Assembly (NCBI GenBank): GCA_900753685.1
Contig: CAAEAB010000032.1
Coordinates: 1 to 8,295, forward strand
Origin: Lachnospiraceae bacterium
Lineage (GTDB): Bacteria > Bacillota > Clostridia > Lachnospirales > Lachnospiraceae
Direction of reading: 5' to 3'
DNA length: 8,295 nucleotides
Below are positions 6,501 through 8,295 of this stretch, one piece after another (position 1 is the stretch's first letter; each line of letters starts with the position of its first letter). A program made the translations under genes and the position numbers. The notes beneath the pieces were generated by a model. The model made no database searches. It saw only the letters and a list, made by a program, of their open reading frames with translations, and was not told where the DNA came from.

Positions 6501-7019
6501 ATGCTCACCAAGCTCACCATATTCTTCGCCGCATACTTCGCATACTGCTTTCTGCAGACAAGTTGCTGTACCGCCTGTATGAGTATGTTCATCGCCACCT
6601 TCCTGGTTCGATTTAATCACAGCCGTATGATTTGTTTTATCCAGTTCCAGAATCAAGTCGGCATAACCATCTGCTGAAATCACACACTCCGCTGTGCTGC
6701 CTTCAAATTTTTCGCCAACTAATATGTAATTGTTGCTGGCGTCAACATAAAAGGATGTATTATTCCAGACGCTATAGGAACTGCTTCCCTTCTCATAGGA
6801 TACGCCTCCTACAGTAACAGCATTCACCGCACCCAGCCAGTCTGCCCCACTTTCCAGAAATGTTATCTTAAAATCTGTTCCGAAATTCGATTCGCATCTT
6901 GAAATCTCACTCGGCGGTGTGCCCGCAGCCTCCGCCATAGATAACTGCATTGCACTGCCTGCGACAATGAATGTCAATGCCAAAAAAAACGCTGACAGTC
7001 GCTTTATCAATCCTTTCAT
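3591..7019 (-). CDS. Large modular cell-wall-anchored surface protein
   Basis: This is a 1142-residue secreted protein. In order: a signal peptide (1 to about 31; MKGLIKRL, hydrophobic core, cleavage near AEA-A); a DUF1533-like module (about 36-136, with VTVGGVSY and ISADGYADL); a Cys-rich zinc-ribbon-like module (144-184; Cys154, 160, 163, 180, 183); a second DUF1533-like module (about 189-283); an Ig/cadherin-like stretch (about 299-431, ISVTVTDDQGRTA); a long Gly/Asn-rich repetitive beta region, probably a right-handed beta-helix (about 441-790); a Big_2 domain (800-885, VTAVAAGTTVITV); a second Cys-rich region (888-999, Cys905, 916, 919, 962, 965, 988, 991); an Ig-like domain (1000-1090); a Thr/Asn/Lys linker; and an SPKTG sorting signal (1109-1113) with membrane helix and short tail. 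It likely mediates adhesion or glycan contact, but no catalytic motif is recognised. The start is the ATG at 7019, with GGAGG six bases upstream; an in-frame GTG at 7046 lies before that site. Confidence 0.88.
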   Translation of the reverse strand: MKGLIKRLSAFFLALTFIVAGSAMQLSMAEAAGTPPSEISRCESNFGTDFKITFLESGADWLGAVNAVTVGGVSYEKGSSSYSVWNNTSFYVDASNNYILVGEKFEGSTAECVISADGYADLILELDKTNHTAVIKSNQEGGDEHTHTGGTATCLQKAVCEVCGEEYGELGEHDFVGGICTVCSLEKTEIPSVTVDTSDPTYFTLKVDGDSFVQEISSVLCNGEVLEETQYKMALNGKKYYLDKENNAIYFDKMSGMPFKSGDILTITHPDYKDMRLKVTIGAGEVSVKPVDGSEEPGDEYTLHVRLVGYFESALVNQKGYDAISGASTGVTENKNSNAIVEAALIEKDVEPTEDDWKPLSDTGIAIDTRNTKVNLDGSCGMAGVYSVYDSAITLAGTPSAKGEYPISVTVTDDQGRTATSNELIFKIYDGQEYLKDQLVLDNCTQTGDGKYMYDMEPWAIKNFDTEDNVVTVPAEIKAWYGSHTSGTYGELGYAVPEGSETTQTLVIPRGCNLTFVNMDILSSVRVIVEDGGTLVLRDSTVQGIVDVAGGGTFSMNYNGYGDSGEFLNGASINGQLVLRDGSTLENSKIYSNTNFIPNGNEARKNTNAVVVIEGNVNLSGQVFIRGDEAATGTDTSTGKSYAGQTGLMVKNGTLNITEGSVLAVYGGGYDATTSVGGTAIILDNAVITGPGKLIAVGGKGTYDDGGNAISGNGTISTAYAYMEGGNSYQPKAGTGAGLARAEGVLLSGNTNRNLIDGKNSASESDNVDTGTYWGSITEIPDLSKYIVEDNAPGETPVVVPVASVVLDKEKIELTGEGSSENLIAAVLPENASNKNVMWNSDDESIARVDENGKVTAVAAGTTVITVTTEDGDFSATCTVTVNVQEPGHIHDEELREVAAKDATCTEAGNKIYYVCDSCGEWFGDSEGTEVIEDHNSVVIPAIGHTWKTEWSMDGEMHWHECSVCSEKKDEAAHIPGAEATAATAQICTECDYVIAPAIGVTSPQIIEGMSGSWKKGTQAVLIFKSNVAFSDFISVLVNGTVVDGANYTMSEGSTVVTLKSAYLETLTVGTHTLTIRSQNGDASTQFTIKEKGETNTKTETNTMTKTNSPKTGDSTNLLVWFVLLGISASAIITLAVCSKNH
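3594..3695 (-). other. Cell-wall sorting signal: SPKTG, membrane helix, short tail
   Basis: The protein ends with SPKTG (3681-3695), then a hydrophobic helix of about 22 residues (3606-3671) and the tail SKNH. This is an LPXTG-type sortase signal in which Ser replaces Leu, a form known to be used by the class B sortase of Clostridioides difficile, which recognises (S/P)PXTG. The tail has only one Lys and one His, fewer basic residues than usual. No sortase gene lies in the window. Confidence 0.8.
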
Positions 7020-7025
7020 AAGAGT

Positions 7026-7034
7026 CCTCCTTTT
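7026..7034 (-). promoter_or_regulatory. Strong ribosome binding site of the surface protein gene
   Basis: AAAAGGAGG on the - strand ends six bases before the ATG at 7019, close to ideal. It fixes the start and excludes the upstream GTG at 7046, which would encode nine extra residues through this site. Confidence 0.85.
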
Positions 7035-7048
7035 TTCTGTTTTCACTC

Positions 7049-7070
7049 AATTAGATTCAACTAATTCTAA
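7049..7070. repeat. Overlapping inverted repeats at the -10 region
   Basis: Two overlapping inverted repeats are present: perfect AATTAG-N6-CTAATT (7049-7066) and TTAGA-N10-TCTAA (7051-7070). They cover the candidate -10 element and the expected transcription start, 30-51 bases upstream of the ATG, which is the usual position of a repressor operator. The regulator is not known. Confidence 0.5.
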
Positions 7071-7093
7071 CATTTGGGAACCCTTACGAGCAA
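7064..7093 (-). promoter_or_regulatory. Candidate promoter of the surface protein gene
   Basis: On the - strand TAGAAT (7064-7069, five of six -10 consensus bases) lies 18 bases after TTGCTC (7088-7093, three of six -35 bases). It sits in the 133-base gap after the MATE gene and overlaps inverted repeats at both elements, which suggests control by a DNA-binding protein. I see no convincing terminator for the MATE gene in this gap, so read-through may also contribute. Confidence 0.4.
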
Positions 7094-7104
7094 TACTCCT
7101 ATTG
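7091..7104. repeat. Short inverted repeat CAATA-CTCC-TATTG
   Basis: A perfect 5-bp inverted repeat with a four-base spacer overlaps the candidate -35 element of the surface protein gene. It is short and could be chance or a second operator half. Confidence 0.3.
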
Positions 7105-7152
7105 ACCTAATTTTCTCAAAACTGCCATTACATGCTTTGATCTACAGCCTCG

Positions 7153-8295
7153 TCAATCTGAACACAAAGGTGAGATATGCTTTTTATATACACGAATGAA
7201 ATATATAATTTCCGCACAGGCTGTAATACTCCATGAAAAGATATAGAGCAAGTATAATGAAGGAACCGTCCTGAAATAGGCAAAAATTGTATAAATCCAT
7301 ACGATCCGGAATACGCATGCTCCGAGCAGTACAATAACCGTCGGCACAAGACTTTTTCCAATTGCCCTGGACGCCGCAATGGTACAATCCATAAATGCAG
7401 AAAATCCAAAGAACACGCCCATAAAAGTCACCCGGTACATTCCGGCTTCGATGACCGCCGGATCACTGGTAAACAATCTCAGGAAGGATGTTCCGAAAAA
7501 TACCATTGATACGCCCAGAATCAGACCGCTGCCAAAAGCATAGGCCAGGCTGTACAAATAGCTTTTCCATATACGTTCCTTTTTTCCCGCACCATAATTC
7601 TGCCCCATAAAGCTGCCGCACGCCGTATAAAAAGCCATCATCACACTAAAGACAATGGCATCTTCATTCATCGCCGCCGAATTGCCTGCGACAAAGGTGG
7701 CGCTGAAGGAATTGACCCCCGTCTGAATAAATAAATTCGCCATCTGAAAAATCGCATTCTGTAACCCCGCCGGAACGCCGATATGTATGATTACCCGTGC
7801 ATTTTTTCTGCTCATATGCAGCTTCTTTAAACGCAGCGCGTACATTTCACGGCTCTTCGCCAATGCCCTCACGATAAGAAATGCGGAAATATACTGCGAG
7901 ATCACACTGGCTGCCGCCACGCCCCCCACATCCATATGACACACAATAACAAAAAAGAGATTCAATACCACATTGGAAATACCGGCAAACGAAAGGTAAT
8001 ACAACGGCCGTTTTGTCTCTCCTACGGCGCTGAACACTGCATTTCCAAAATTATAAACGGCCAGGGCCGGCATCCCCAACAGATAAATACGGATGTAAAG
8101 AACGGCTCCGTCAAGCAATTCCTGCTTTGTCTGGAGTATCATCAAAATTCCTTTTGAAAATATCCATCCCCCCAGTAAAAGCAAAACGCCTGCGCCGATA
8201 CTGAGCAACAACGACGTATGTACCGTTTCCTCCATATTTTTCTTATCTTTTGCCCCAAAATGCCGGGCAGCCAATACATTGATCCCTCCGGACAA
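7153..8295 (-). CDS. MATE-family multidrug efflux transporter, N-terminus missing
   Basis: The frame is open to the right edge, so the gene starts beyond the window; 381 codons including the stop are visible, of a family with about 440-460 residues. The first visible residues LSGGINVLAARHFGAKD correspond to the end of the second helix and the loop of MATE proteins, so about 60-80 residues are missing. The rest is a run of hydrophobic helices with typical family stretches: VGETKRPLYY and the following NVVLNLFF helix in the N-terminal half, GVPAGLQNAIFQ at the start of the second half, and GQNYGAGKKERI as the internal repeat of the first loop. Such proteins sit in the cytoplasmic membrane and export drugs or metabolites in exchange for Na+ or H+. 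The leading codon is TTG but is internal, not a start. The substrate cannot be predicted. The gene is upstream of the surface protein gene on the same strand, but a 133-base gap with its own candidate promoter separates them. Confidence 0.93.
   Translation of the reverse strand: MSGGINVLAARHFGAKDKKNMEETVHTSLLLSIGAGVLLLLGGWIFSKGILMILQTKQELLDGAVLYIRIYLLGMPALAVYNFGNAVFSAVGETKRPLYYLSFAGISNVVLNLFFVIVCHMDVGGVAAASVISQYISAFLIVRALAKSREMYALRLKKLHMSRKNARVIIHIGVPAGLQNAIFQMANLFIQTGVNSFSATFVAGNSAAMNEDAIVFSVMMAFYTACGSFMGQNYGAGKKERIWKSYLYSLAYAFGSGLILGVSMVFFGTSFLRLFTSDPAVIEAGMYRVTFMGVFFGFSAFMDCTIAASRAIGKSLVPTVIVLLGACVFRIVWIYTIFAYFRTVPSLYLLYIFSWSITACAEIIYFIRVYKKHISPLCSD

Noticed and set aside
7105..7152. Terminator of the MATE gene
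   Set aside because: The only pairing seen is a five-base A/T stem (TCAAA with TTTGA) across a long loop, with no T run; too weak to call.
7936..8157. A 73-codon open frame on the + strand
   Set aside because: It is antisense to conserved MATE helices and has no recognisable features.

Overview
The window looks like a chromosomal segment of a Gram-positive anaerobe of the Clostridia, most likely a Lachnospiraceae-type gut bacterium. This rests on the purine-rich GGAGG-type ribosome binding sites, an RqcH/FbpA-type NFACT protein, a cell-wall sorting signal of the SPKTG variety, and the style of the surface protein (Big_2 domain plus Cys-rich modules). Species cannot be fixed from sequence alone. 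I see no tRNA, rRNA, CRISPR array, insertion sequence or phage gene.

Layout. Bases 1-1225 on the + strand hold the 3' two-thirds of an rqcH gene (ribosome-associated quality control), cut by the left edge. Everything else is on the - strand and converges on it. Reading in the direction of - transcription, from right to left: the C-terminal 380 residues of a MATE-family efflux transporter (7153-8295, N-terminus beyond the right edge); a 133-base gap with a candidate promoter and inverted repeats; a 1142-residue secreted, probably wall-anchored modular surface protein (3591-7019); a family IV (hormone-sensitive-lipase-like) alpha/beta hydrolase (2600-3547); a permuted NlpC/P60-like papain-fold protein (2042-2587); a terminator; and an SGNH/GDSL hydrolase with its own candidate promoter (1264-1920).

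How they may work together. The surface protein, esterase and papain-fold genes are closely packed (43 and 12 bases apart, with the last ribosome binding site overlapping the preceding stop codon) and have no clear terminator between them, so they probably form one transcription unit. The SGNH gene follows a hairpin terminator and is probably separate. Three small hydrolases without signal peptides next to a wall-anchored protein is a notable association, but a shared pathway is only an inference. Three annotated starts were moved inward because the ribosome binding site clearly points to an internal ATG (SGNH, esterase, surface protein).

The most interesting points are: a Cys in place of the expected catalytic Asp in the esterase; the SPKTG sorting signal with a weak basic tail; a long beta-helix-like domain of unknown function in the surface protein; overlapping inverted repeats at its candidate promoter; and a 14-of-18 basic/histidine N-terminus on the papain-fold protein. 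I do not see convincing evidence of a wholly new defence or mobile system.
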